Source of the DNA: an uncultured Opitutaceae bacterium
GTDB taxonomy: Bacteria > Verrucomicrobiota > Verrucomicrobiia > Opitutales > Opitutaceae
Assembly (NCBI GenBank): GCA_903885525.1
Contig: CAISJA010000341.1
Span: 1-16,345 of the forward strand
Direction: 5' to 3'
DNA length: 16,345 nt
In this document: one piece after another, positions 1 to 7,340 of the stretch
Layout: the number at the start of each line of letters is the position of its first letter
Numbering within the stretch: the stretch's first letter is position 1
Position numbers and translations under genes: made by a program
Notes under the pieces: model-generated
What the model saw: only the letters and a program-made list of their open reading frames with translations
The model's database searches: none
Told to the model about the DNA's origin: nothing

Positions 1-1538
1 GTCCCCACCACCTCCACTACACCGCCCTCCCCGACTGGCTGCAGTCGCTCGGGATGCTCTTCAGCCTGATGCTCTGGGCCCCCTCCTGGGGCGGCATGCT
101 CAACGGCCTGCTCACCCTCCGCGGCGGTTGGGACAAGCTCCGCACCGACCCGGTGATCAAGTTTTTCGCCGCCGCCGTGACCTTCTACGGCATGGCCACC
201 TTCGAGGGGCCACTCCTGTCGATCAAGTCCGTCAACGCCCTCGCGCACTACACCGACTGGATCATCGCCCACGTGCATGCCGGTGCCCTCGGTTGGAACG
301 GCTTCATGGCCGCGGGCATGTTCTACTTCCTCGTCCCGCGCCTCTGGAACAAGCCCTTGCATTCGACCGGTCTTGCCAACCTCCATTTCTACGTCGCGAC
401 GTTCGGCATCCTGCTCTATGTCGGCGCCATGTGGGCTTCGGGCATCACCCAGGGCCTCATGCTCAATGCCACCACCGAGGGCGGCACCATCCTGAAGTAT
501 CCCAACTTTCTCGAGACGGTGATCGCCATCCGCCCGCTCATGCTCCTGCGCGTCGTCGGCGGCACGCTCTACCTCCTAGGCTTTCTCGTGATGGCCTACA
601 ACATCTTCAGGTCCATCGCCGGTGCACAGCCGGTCAACGGCACCATCGAGGTTTACACCGAACCCTACACCGCCGAGGAGAACATGAGCGTCACCGGCTG
701 GGTCCTCAACGCCCCGGTCATCTTCTCCGTCCTCGGCATCCTCGCCACCCTGGTCTGGATGTTCACCACCGGCTGGGTCAACGTGCTCGGGCTTTTCGCC
801 ACCGTGGTGGCCGCCCTGCTGGCCATCGGGCACTTCCAGTCCCGCGGGAAGGAGTGGGGCGCCTGGTACGACAAGCTCCTCCTCAACGCCCTGCCGTTCA
901 CCGTACTGGTCTTTCTCTCCGTGGCCTGCGGCGGCCTGATCCAGATCATCCCGATGCTGACCATCGACCGCCGTCTCCAGACCGAGGACCGGACGGCCGA
1001 GGTCTACACCCCGCTCGAGCTCGCTGGCCGCGACATCTACGTCCGCGAGGGCTGTTACCTCTGCCACTCGCAGATGATCCGCACGCTCCTGCCGGACGTC
1101 ATGCGCTACGGTGAGTACTCCCGCCTCGGCGAATCCATCTGGGACCATCCCTACCAGTGGGGCTCCAAGCGCAACGGCCCGGACCTCGCCCGCGTCGGCG
1201 GCAAGTACAACAACGCCTGGCACTACGACCACATGTACGATCCGCGCTCCATCTCCTCGGGTTCCAACATGCCGTCGTTCCGCTGGCTGCATGCGAACAC
1301 GACCGATTTCGCCGCCCTGCCCAACAAGATCCGCGTGCAGAAGATGCTGGGCGTGCCCTTTCCCTCGTGGTCGCCGGCGATGATCGGCACCCTGGCCCGC
1401 GAACAGGCGGCCCAGATTGCCGCCGACCTCAAGGCCCAGGGCCGCGACGTCGGGCCCGACAAGGAAATTGTCGCCCTGATCTCCTATCTCCAGTGCCTCG
1501 GCAAGAAGTGGACCCCCACGGCTGCCGGCACCAACTGA
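1..1538 (+). CDS. ccoNO: cbb3-type cytochrome c oxidase, fused subunits I and II (CcoN-CcoO), 5' end missing
   Basis: The reading frame is open from base 3, so the gene begins left of the window; about 511 residues are visible. The first residues (P-H-H-L-H-Y-T-A-L-P) match the CcoN loop with the two adjacent CuB histidines (bases 6-11). H-V-H-A-G-A-L-G-W-N follows, with the heme b3 and low-spin heme b histidines at 270-272 and 276-278. The frame continues without a stop into a CcoO domain: a membrane helix at about 880-960, a heme c motif CYLCH at 1053-1067, and G-S-N-M-P-S-F-R-W with the likely heme methionine at 1269-1271. CcoN and CcoO are separate proteins in most bacteria. Two extra hydrophobic segments (about 690-840) lie between the two parts. 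The product is the oxygen-reducing, proton-pumping core in the inner membrane, with the CcoO heme on the periplasmic side. It heads the visible operon. Confidence 0.95.
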   Translation, partial: PHHLHYTALPDWLQSLGMLFSLMLWAPSWGGMLNGLLTLRGGWDKLRTDPVIKFFAAAVTFYGMATFEGPLLSIKSVNALAHYTDWIIAHVHAGALGWNGFMAAGMFYFLVPRLWNKPLHSTGLANLHFYVATFGILLYVGAMWASGITQGLMLNATTEGGTILKYPNFLETVIAIRPLMLLRVVGGTLYLLGFLVMAYNIFRSIAGAQPVNGTIEVYTEPYTAEENMSVTGWVLNAPVIFSVLGILATLVWMFTTGWVNVLGLFATVVAALLAIGHFQSRGKEWGAWYDKLLLNALPFTVLVFLSVACGGLIQIIPMLTIDRRLQTEDRTAEVYTPLELAGRDIYVREGCYLCHSQMIRTLLPDVMRYGEYSRLGESIWDHPYQWGSKRNGPDLARVGGKYNNAWHYDHMYDPRSISSGSNMPSFRWLHANTTDFAALPNKIRVQKMLGVPFPSWSPAMIGTLAREQAAQIAADLKAQGRDVGPDKEIVALISYLQCLGKKWTPTAAGTN

Positions 1539-1567
1539 TCCCGCGCCCCTCCCAATCCCGCACTCCC

Positions 1568-1723
1568 ATGTTCAGCCGCATCATTTACGAAGACTGGCAG
1601 CTCATCTTCCCCGTGGTCGCCCTCGTGGTGGCGTCGTTTGTCTACGTCACGGCCGCTTGGCGCGCCTCGCGCCTGAAGGGCTCCCAGATCGACCGTCTCG
1701 CCCATCTCCCTCTCGACAACTAA
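1568..1723 (+). CDS. ccoQ: CcoQ-like small membrane subunit of cbb3 oxidase
   Basis: A 51-residue protein starts MFSRIIYEDWQLIFPVVALV. It has one membrane helix (about residues 11-30) followed by a basic patch (AWRASRLKG) and a short polar tail. Length, topology and place between ccoNO and ccoP fit CcoQ, the small non-catalytic subunit that stabilises the oxidase in proteobacteria. CcoQ sequences are poorly conserved, so the name rests mainly on position and size. It begins 29 nt after the ccoNO stop and ends 12 nt before ccoP. No Shine-Dalgarno sequence precedes the ATG; the upstream bases are C-rich (CACTCCC). Confidence 0.75.
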   Translation: MFSRIIYEDWQLIFPVVALVVASFVYVTAAWRASRLKGSQIDRLAHLPLDN

Positions 1724-1735
1724 TTGCGCCACCCC

Positions 1736-2320
1736 ATGAACCCCCACTCGCAACCCCCCGCCTCCGGCGACGAGAAACTGCGCCCGCACACCTACGACGG
1801 CATCCAGGAGTATGACAAGCGCCTGCCCAACTGGTGGCTCTACACCCTGTACGGTGCGATCGTCTTTTTCGTGTTTTATTGGGCGATGAACCAGATCTGG
1901 CATGTTTTCCCCAGCGACGGGGCCAGGATCGACACCGCCCTGGCGCAGCTGCAGGCCCAGAAAATATCGGGTTCGATCGATGTCTCCAGCGACGACAAGC
2001 TCTGGGACCTCTCCCAAAACGCGGTCTTTGTCGATGCCGGCAAGCAGACCTTCACCTCGCTTTGCACGCCCTGCCATCTCGCCAGCCTGCGCGGCAAGAG
2101 TGAGAATCCTGCGGCGGTCGGCCCGGATCTGACCGACCAGGTTTGGATCCACGGCGGCACGCCGAAGGAGATTTTCGCCACGGTCACCAACGGCGTTCCG
2201 CTCAAGGGCATGCCCACCTGGGGCCCCGTCCTTGGGCAGAAAAAGACGGTGGAAGTCGTCGCCTACGTCCTCAGCCGCCACCACAAGGGCGAGCCCATCA
2301 CGCTCGATCCTGCGAAATAA
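1736..2320 (+). CDS. ccoP: cbb3-type oxidase subunit III (CcoP), single-heme form
   Basis: A 194-residue protein. The N-terminal part Y-D-G-I-Q-E-Y-D-K-R-L-P-N-W-W followed by one membrane helix is the signature of the CcoP/FixP N-terminal domain. A periplasmic cytochrome c domain follows, with one heme motif CTPCH at 2063-2077 and a likely methionine ligand in K-G-M-P-T-W (2210-2212). Classical CcoP has about 290-310 residues and two CXXCH motifs; here only one is present and the protein is about one third shorter. It should pass electrons from a soluble donor to the CcoO heme. I chose the ATG at 1736; an in-frame TTG at 1724 directly after the ccoQ stop would add four residues and seems less likely. 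Confidence 0.93.
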   Translation: MNPHSQPPASGDEKLRPHTYDGIQEYDKRLPNWWLYTLYGAIVFFVFYWAMNQIWHVFPSDGARIDTALAQLQAQKISGSIDVSSDDKLWDLSQNAVFVDAGKQTFTSLCTPCHLASLRGKSENPAAVGPDLTDQVWIHGGTPKEIFATVTNGVPLKGMPTWGPVLGQKKTVEVVAYVLSRHHKGEPITLDPAK

Positions 2321-2380
2321 ACGGTTTAGCCGAAGTAGTCCGGTTCGCCCCCACCCGGGCGCTTCTGCCTCACCCACGCC

Positions 2381-3919
2381 ATGAGCGCAGAGCCCACTCC
2401 TCCCGCCCGTCCGGTTGTCCCGGAGCCGCCGCCTGCCGGCGGTGCGCCGGCCAGGGCGGCCGCCGCGCCCCGGCCGCCGCACCTGCCGTCGCGCGACTTC
2501 GTCACCACGATCAATGATGACGGGTCGCGCTACGACCTGCATCCGGCCGATGTGCGCGGCCGGTTTGCCTCCTCGCGGCGCCTCAGCGCCATCGGGCTGA
2601 TCCTGATCTACCTGCTGCTGCCGTGGATTCCGGTCAACGGCCACCCGGCGATCTTCCTCGACCTCGCTTCGCGCCGTTTCCACTTCTTCGGCTATACCCT
2701 CGCAGCGCAGGATGCCTGGCTGCTGTTTTTCGGGGTCACCGGCCTCGGGTTCAGCCTCTTCTTCCTGACCGCGCTCTTCGGCCGCCTCTGGTGCGGCTGG
2801 GCCTGCCCGCAGACGGTGTTTTTGGAGCACGTTTACCGCCGGATCGAACGGTGGATCGATGGCGATGCCCCCGCCCGCCGCGCTCTCTCCGCCGCCCCCC
2901 ACGGCCTCGGCAAGCTGGCCCGGCGCGCGGTCAAGCACGCCGCCTTCGCCCTGGTCACGCTCGGCATCACGCACCTCTTCCTGGCCTACTTCATCTCGAT
3001 CCCGGAGCTGTGGAGCTACATGCAGGGTGCCCCCGGCGAACACTGGGGCTCCTTCCTCTTCGTCTTCCTCACCGCCGCCGCGCTCTATTTCAATTTTGCC
3101 TGGTTCCGCGAACAGCTCTGCATCGTGATCTGCCCCTACGGTCGCCTGCAATCCGCCCTGACGGATGACAACACCATGGTCATCGGCTACGATGCCCGCC
3201 GGGGGGAGCCCCGCGGCAAACTCGGCACCCCGGCCGCCGGTGCCTGCGTGGCCTGCAACCGTTGCGTGCAGGTCTGCCCCACCGGCATCGACATCCGCCA
3301 AGGACTCCAGCTGGAGTGCATCGGCTGCGCCGCCTGCATCGACGCCTGCGATGAGGTCATGGACAAGGTCCGGCGTCCGCGCGGCCTCGTCCGCTATGAT
3401 TCCCTCTTTGGTCTGGCCGGCGGCCGCACCCGGTGGATCCGTCCGCGCACCATCCTGTATGCGGTGCTGCTGGGCATCGGCGCCGTCGTGGCCGCCCTTG
3501 CCTTCTCGGGCGTCAAGCCGGCCAATTTCATCGTCTTCCGCATGAGCGGCTCCTCCTACTACGTCGGTCCGGAGGATGTCCGCAATCAGTTCATGGTCCG
3601 GATCGTCAACAAGCTTTCCCGGCCAGCTTCCTACCAGCTGACCCTGCGCGGCCTGCCGGCCGGCGTCCACCAGACCGGCCTGACGGGTCCGCTGACCCTG
3701 GCGCCGCTGGCGGAACAACTCACCCCGCTGATCATCTTTGTCGACCGCCGCCAGTACCACGGACCCTTCCAGTTCACCGTGGAGGTGGCCGATGAGGCCG
3801 GCACCTACCACCTCTCCCGGGAGATGGAATTCCTCGGGCCCGATGCCCGGCTGTTGCCCGCGGATGAGCCCGCCACGCCGCCGGCGGCCCAACCGTCCAC
3901 TGATTCCCACCATGGCTAA
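2381..3919 (+). CDS. ccoG: cbb3 oxidase accessory protein CcoG (polyferredoxin, RdxA/FixG family)
   Basis: A 512-residue protein of normal family length. After a proline/alanine-rich N-terminus come several membrane helices (about 68-85, 110-135, 185-207, 222-242, 355-378). Cysteine pairs C-G-W-A-C (138/142) and C-I-V-I-C (247/251) lie in or next to membrane segments. Two ferredoxin-like clusters follow: C289, C292, C295, C299 and C313, C316, C319, C323 (C-N-R-C-V-Q-V-C-P and C-I-G-C-A-A-C-I-D-A-C). The C-terminal Ig-like FixG domain (about 385-495) looks complete. CcoG family members are implicated in cbb3 assembly, with reported copper reduction by the Fe-S centres. It lies 60 nt after ccoP and its last 8 nt overlap the next start. 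Confidence 0.95.
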   Translation: MSAEPTPPARPVVPEPPPAGGAPARAAAAPRPPHLPSRDFVTTINDDGSRYDLHPADVRGRFASSRRLSAIGLILIYLLLPWIPVNGHPAIFLDLASRRFHFFGYTLAAQDAWLLFFGVTGLGFSLFFLTALFGRLWCGWACPQTVFLEHVYRRIERWIDGDAPARRALSAAPHGLGKLARRAVKHAAFALVTLGITHLFLAYFISIPELWSYMQGAPGEHWGSFLFVFLTAAALYFNFAWFREQLCIVICPYGRLQSALTDDNTMVIGYDARRGEPRGKLGTPAAGACVACNRCVQVCPTGIDIRQGLQLECIGCAACIDACDEVMDKVRRPRGLVRYDSLFGLAGGRTRWIRPRTILYAVLLGIGAVVAALAFSGVKPANFIVFRMSGSSYYVGPEDVRNQFMVRIVNKLSRPASYQLTLRGLPAGVHQTGLTGPLTLAPLAEQLTPLIIFVDRRQYHGPFQFTVEVADEAGTYHLSREMEFLGPDARLLPADEPATPPAAQPSTDSHHG

Positions 3920-4052
3920 ACTGCTGCGTCCTTGGCTGATCCTGATTGTCCTGGCCACCATGATGGCGGCGGCGTACTGGGCCATCTTCCGGGCCGTCCG
4001 GGAGGCAGACATCCGCGAGGTTCCCCTCGCCAAGACCTCCCCACGCCCATGA
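3912..4052 (+). CDS. Very small single-helix membrane protein in the ccoH/fixH position
   Basis: A 46-residue protein starts MAKLLRPWLILIVLATMM, with one membrane helix (about 6-27) and a short basic/proline tail. It begins inside ccoG (8-nt overlap) and its stop shares an ATGA with the next gene, so its translation is probably coupled on both sides. In many cbb3 clusters the gene between ccoG and ccoI is ccoH/fixH, about 150 residues with a periplasmic domain. Here only something like the N-terminal helix (the R-P-W start is reminiscent) remains. It could be a minimal CcoH, a CcoS substitute, or an unrelated small protein. It lacks the F-D-D-L-D type motif of CcoS. No similarity is strong enough for a name. 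Confidence 0.6.
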   Translation: MAKLLRPWLILIVLATMMAAAYWAIFRAVREADIREVPLAKTSPRP

Positions 4053-4750
4053 TGCACACCCTCGCCGGCATCAGCGGTCCGGGCACGGCCTTTGTGGCCG
4101 GGCTGGTCACCAGCCTGCACTGTGCGGGCATGTGCGGTCCGCTCGCCTGCGCCCTGATGCCCTCCGCCCACGACGAGGCCGACCCGCAGACGGTCAGCAC
4201 CGTCTACCATGTTTCCCGCCTGACCAGCTACAGTCTGCTCGGCGCCCTCGCCGGCGGCCTCGGACGCTGGCCGCTCCAGCTGCTCGGGCAGGATGGCCTG
4301 CGCTGGCTCCCCTGGCTGCTCGTGCTGTTCTTTCTCGCGGTGGCGATCCGCTTCGACCAGCGGCTGCCGCGGGTCCGGTGGCTGGGCCGCGCCTACAGCG
4401 GGCTCGCGGCCAGGCTCCGCGGCCGTTCGCGTGTGCGCTCCGCCTTCGCCCTCGGTTGCGCGACGCCTCTGCTGCCGTGCGGCCCGCTCTACTTTCTCGT
4501 GTCGCTCGCCCTGATGTCCGGATCTGCGCTGCACGGGGCGGAAACGCTGCTCGCCTTCGGGCTCGGCACCATCCCGCTGCTGTGGCTGGCGCAGACCAAC
4601 TACCAGTGGTTGCGGCTCCGGCTCGGGCCGGTCTGGCTGGCCCGGACGCAGACCACGCTCGCCCTGCTGGTGGCGGCCGTGCTCGTCTGGCGCCTGCGCG
4701 GCACGCTGGGCCTGGGCGGGCCCGCGGTCGATAATTTCGTGTGCTTCTGA
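4049..4750 (+). CDS. Sulfite exporter TauE/SafE-family membrane protein of the cbb3 operon
   Basis: A 233-residue polytopic membrane protein with about six helices. The first helix carries G-L-V-T-S-L-H-C-A-G-M-C-G-P-L and a later one T-P-L-L-P-C-G-P-L-Y. These are the signatures of the TauE/SafE-like (UreH/DsbD-like) proteins often found between ccoG/ccoH and ccoI. Cysteines placed before Gly-Pro turns suggest metal or thiol handling. A copper-related assembly role is inferred from the family's genomic context, not shown. I chose the ATG at 4049, which overlaps the preceding stop as ATGA; a second ATG follows at once at 4052. The next gene starts one base after this stop. The C-terminus is N-F-V-C-F. 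Confidence 0.85.
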   Translation: MMHTLAGISGPGTAFVAGLVTSLHCAGMCGPLACALMPSAHDEADPQTVSTVYHVSRLTSYSLLGALAGGLGRWPLQLLGQDGLRWLPWLLVLFFLAVAIRFDQRLPRVRWLGRAYSGLAARLRGRSRVRSAFALGCATPLLPCGPLYFLVSLALMSGSALHGAETLLAFGLGTIPLLWLAQTNYQWLRLRLGPVWLARTQTTLALLVAAVLVWRLRGTLGLGGPAVDNFVCF

Positions 4751-4751
4751 C

Positions 4752-7220
4752 ATGAGTCACAGCACACCGAGCAGCTTGGTGGACGGGGGTGAGCCTACCC
4801 GCACGGAGGTGCGTGGACCTCGCGCGCGCGGCGCCTCCCCCGTCCACCTCTGTCTGCACTGCGGCCAGCCGCTGGTGACCGCGCCGGATCGGTCCGACGG
4901 CTTCTGTTGCTCCGGCTGCGCCTACGTCCACCGGCTCGTGCACGAGCACGGGCTGGAGGGGTACTACCGGATCAAGGATGCTGTCATCGCGCCGGTGGAC
5001 CAGGTGGTTTTCCATCCGCGGGAGGTGGGCTGGCTGGCGGAGCAGCAGGCGGCGGCGGAGCAAACCGGGCGCACTCCGGAGCTGACGGTCGAGGTGCAGG
5101 GCATTTCCTGCGCGGGCTGTGTCTGGCTGATCGAAAAAGTCTTCCACCAGCAGCAAGGGGCGCTGCACATCGAGACGGATGCCCAGCTCGGGCGCATGCG
5201 CTTCCGCTGGGAGGCGGGCCAATTCGACGCTCCGGCCTTTGCGCGGACGCTCCAGTCGTTCAACTACCTGCTCGGCCCGCCCGGCGAGGAGCCGGCAGTG
5301 CCGGAGAGCCGGCGGCTGGTGCGCCGGGTGGGGCTCTGCGGCGCGTTCATGATGAACATCATGCTTTTCGCTCTGCCGGTCTACTTCGGCATGGAGGGCA
5401 CTTTTGCCTACGCCCGGCTGTTCAGCACGCTCTCCCTGGTGTTCGCCACCCTCAGCCTGCTCGTCGGCGGCACCTATTTTCTTGGCCGGGCGGTGCGGGC
5501 GCTGCGGGAAGGGGTCATGCACATCGACCTGCCCATCGCTCTCGGCATCGTGGGCGCGTATGCCGGATCGCTCTACGGCTGGCTGAGCGGGCAGGGGGGA
5601 TTTGTCTATTTCGATTTTGTCGGCACCTTCATCTTCCTGATGCTGCTCGGCCGTTGGGCGCAGATCGTGGCCGTGGAGCGCAACCGCCGCCGTCTCCTCA
5701 GCGCCAATGCCCGCCCGCAGCGCGTTGGGGTGGTCGGGCCGGACGGGGTCGTCCGCGAAACGCCGGTGGAGGAGCTGGCGGCCGGGGCGATCTTCGAAGT
5801 GCGGGCCGGGCAGGTGGTGCCGGTCGAGGCGCAATTGGAGTCCCCCGCGGCCACCCTTGGCACCGCCTGGATCACGGGGGAGGCGGACCCGCGCGAATGC
5901 CGGGCCGGCGCGCGGATCCCGGCCGGGGCGGTCAATCTCGGCCGCTCCCTGGTGCGGCTCCGCGCCACGCAGCCGTGGACCGGCTCGCTCCTCGCCCAGC
6001 TTTTCCGCCCCACCGGGCGCGACGAATACCGGCACCGGCTGCTGGAGCGCGTGGTCACCGGCTATCTGGCGGGCATCTTTCTCCTCGCCCTGGCCACCGG
6101 GACCGGCTGGTGGCTCGCCACGCAGGACTCCGCCCGGGTCTGGTCCGCCGTCACCGCCGTGCTCGTGGTCTCCTGTCCCTGCGCCATCGGCCTGGCCTAC
6201 CCGCTGGCCGATGAGATGGCCACCGTGGCCCTGCGTCGCTACGGGGTGTTTGTCCGCGAGGGCGATGTCTGGCCGCGGTTGACGCACCTCCGCCACCTGA
6301 TTTTCGACAAGACCGGCACGCTGACCCTGGAGACGCCCCGGCTCGCCAATCCCGCGGCCGTCGCCGCGCTTGCCCCGGAGGCCCGGGCGGCGCTCCTCGC
6401 GCTCGTGCGCGACAACGCCCACCCGGTCAGCCAATGCCTGTACGAGCAGCTGCTGTCCGCGGGCCACGCGGCCCCGGCGGGGCCAGGTGCTCCGGTCGAG
6501 GAGGAGCCCGGCTTCGGCGTCCGCCTGCAGACGGACGGCCGGAACTGGTCCCTGGGCCGCCCCGGCTGGCGCGGAGGAACTTGTCATATATTGTATGACA
6601 ACCCGGCGGGGGGACATGACACGGAGTTCGCGTGCGACGGGGGCGTGCTGGCGAGGTTTCATTTTGTGGATTCGGTGCGGGCTGGCGCCGCGGAGGAGCT
6701 GGCGGCGCTCCAGCGGCAGGGTTTCCGTGTCTATATCCTCAGCGGCGACCGGCCGGAAAAGGTGGCGGCGATGGCTGCGGCGCTGCGGCTGCCGGCCGAG
6801 CAGGCGCTGGCGGGGGCGACCCCGGAGGAGAAGGCCGCGTGGGTGCGCCGCCTCGACCGCCGGGACACGCTCATGCTCGGCGACGGTGCCAATGATTCCC
6901 TGGCCTTCGATGCCGCCTTTGTCCGGGGCACGCCGGTCATCCATCGCGGGGTCCTGGAGGCCAAGTCGGACTTCTATTACCTCGGCCGCGGCCTGGGCGG
7001 GCTCCGCCGGCTCTTTGCGGTCAACACCACGCGGGTGCGGACGCAGACCTGGTTGATCGCCTTCTCGGTGGCCTACAACCTCACGACCGTCAGCTTTGCG
7101 GCGTTGGGGCACATGAATCCCCTGATCGCGGCGGTCATCATGCCAGCCAGCTCGCTCCTGAGCCTGGCGATTGTTGCCTTCGGCATGCGCCACTGGTTGG
7201 GGGTCCGCCTGGCCGCCTGA
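4752..7220 (+). CDS. ccoI: Copper-translocating P-type ATPase of the cbb3 assembly type (CcoI/FixI)
   Basis: An 822-residue P1B ATPase that should move copper across the inner membrane for cbb3 maturation. Residues 34-56 hold a cysteine-rich metal-binding N-domain (C34, C37, C52, C53, C56) typical of CcoI. An HMA domain follows with C-A-G-C at 120-123. The catalytic motifs are present: TGE at 375-377, CPC at 475-477 in the transport helix, phosphorylation site D519 in DKTGTLT, HP at 557-558, and GDGAND at 710-715. The last helices (about 765-812) are intact. It starts one base after the preceding stop and is the last gene of the operon. No ccoS follows; the next gene is on the other strand. 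A short AT-rich stretch with an 8-bp inverted repeat lies inside the nucleotide-binding domain (6581-6601). Confidence 0.96.
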   Translation: MSHSTPSSLVDGGEPTRTEVRGPRARGASPVHLCLHCGQPLVTAPDRSDGFCCSGCAYVHRLVHEHGLEGYYRIKDAVIAPVDQVVFHPREVGWLAEQQAAAEQTGRTPELTVEVQGISCAGCVWLIEKVFHQQQGALHIETDAQLGRMRFRWEAGQFDAPAFARTLQSFNYLLGPPGEEPAVPESRRLVRRVGLCGAFMMNIMLFALPVYFGMEGTFAYARLFSTLSLVFATLSLLVGGTYFLGRAVRALREGVMHIDLPIALGIVGAYAGSLYGWLSGQGGFVYFDFVGTFIFLMLLGRWAQIVAVERNRRRLLSANARPQRVGVVGPDGVVRETPVEELAAGAIFEVRAGQVVPVEAQLESPAATLGTAWITGEADPRECRAGARIPAGAVNLGRSLVRLRATQPWTGSLLAQLFRPTGRDEYRHRLLERVVTGYLAGIFLLALATGTGWWLATQDSARVWSAVTAVLVVSCPCAIGLAYPLADEMATVALRRYGVFVREGDVWPRLTHLRHLIFDKTGTLTLETPRLANPAAVAALAPEARAALLALVRDNAHPVSQCLYEQLLSAGHAAPAGPGAPVEEEPGFGVRLQTDGRNWSLGRPGWRGGTCHILYDNPAGGHDTEFACDGGVLARFHFVDSVRAGAAEELAALQRQGFRVYILSGDRPEKVAAMAAALRLPAEQALAGATPEEKAAWVRRLDRRDTLMLGDGANDSLAFDAAFVRGTPVIHRGVLEAKSDFYYLGRGLGGLRRLFAVNTTRVRTQTWLIAFSVAYNLTTVSFAALGHMNPLIAAVIMPASSLLSLAIVAFGMRHWLGVRLAA
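6581..6601. repeat. Perfect 8-bp inverted repeat in an AT-rich patch inside ccoI
   Basis: TTGTCATA and TATGACAA flank the five bases TATTG. The patch is strikingly AT-rich for this gene and encodes T-C-H-I-L-Y-D-N with codons (ATA, TTG, TAT, CAT, TGT) that are scarce nearby. It has the shape of a repressor operator, but no regulator family with this exact site comes to mind. It may be chance. Confidence 0.5.
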
Positions 7221-7340
7221 CGAAGCCGTGCGCCGCCGGCCTCCGTTTCGGCCGGATCAAGTCGCGAGGCCAACCCGGTCCAGCGCGCCGCCGGCCCTGC
7301 GCCCGAGCCAGGAGTGGCGGACCGTTCCGCTGGCCGCAGG
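7221..7340. terminator. Convergent intergenic region with two GC-rich hairpins and a 12-bp direct repeat
   Basis: This 120-nt gap separates the ends of ccoI (plus) and the coiled-coil gene (minus). Hairpin 1 at 7236-7255 pairs CCGGCC with GGCCGG around an 8-nt loop, 15 nt after the ccoI stop. Hairpin 2 at 7317-7330 pairs GCGGA with TCCGC around 4 nt, close to the minus-strand stop. Neither is followed by a T-run, so they are weak intrinsic terminators at best. GCGCCGCCGGCC occurs twice, at 7230-7241 and 7285-7296. No gene is seen here. Confidence 0.35.

Noticed and set aside
2346..2361. Small hairpin CGCCC/GGGCG in the ccoP-ccoG gap
   Set aside because: Only five pairs in very GC-rich sequence and no T-run; a terminator here would cut the operon, and chance is a sufficient explanation.
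1484..4753. Minus-strand open frame of more than 1,000 codons opposite ccoQ, ccoP, ccoG and the SafE-like gene
   Set aside because: It crosses several well-supported genes, is low-complexity (Arg, Gly, Glu, Gln, Ala) and has no motif; long antisense frames are expected opposite GC-rich codons.
6581..6601. Reading the ccoI palindrome as an FNR or copper-regulator box
   Set aside because: The arms do not match TTGAT-N4-ATCAA or the TACA-N2-TGTA type copper operator, so no regulator can be named.
4194..7193. Minus-strand open frame of about 1,000 codons opposite the SafE-like gene and ccoI
   Set aside because: The opposite strand has all catalytic motifs of a P-type ATPase; this frame has none and is an artefact of composition.
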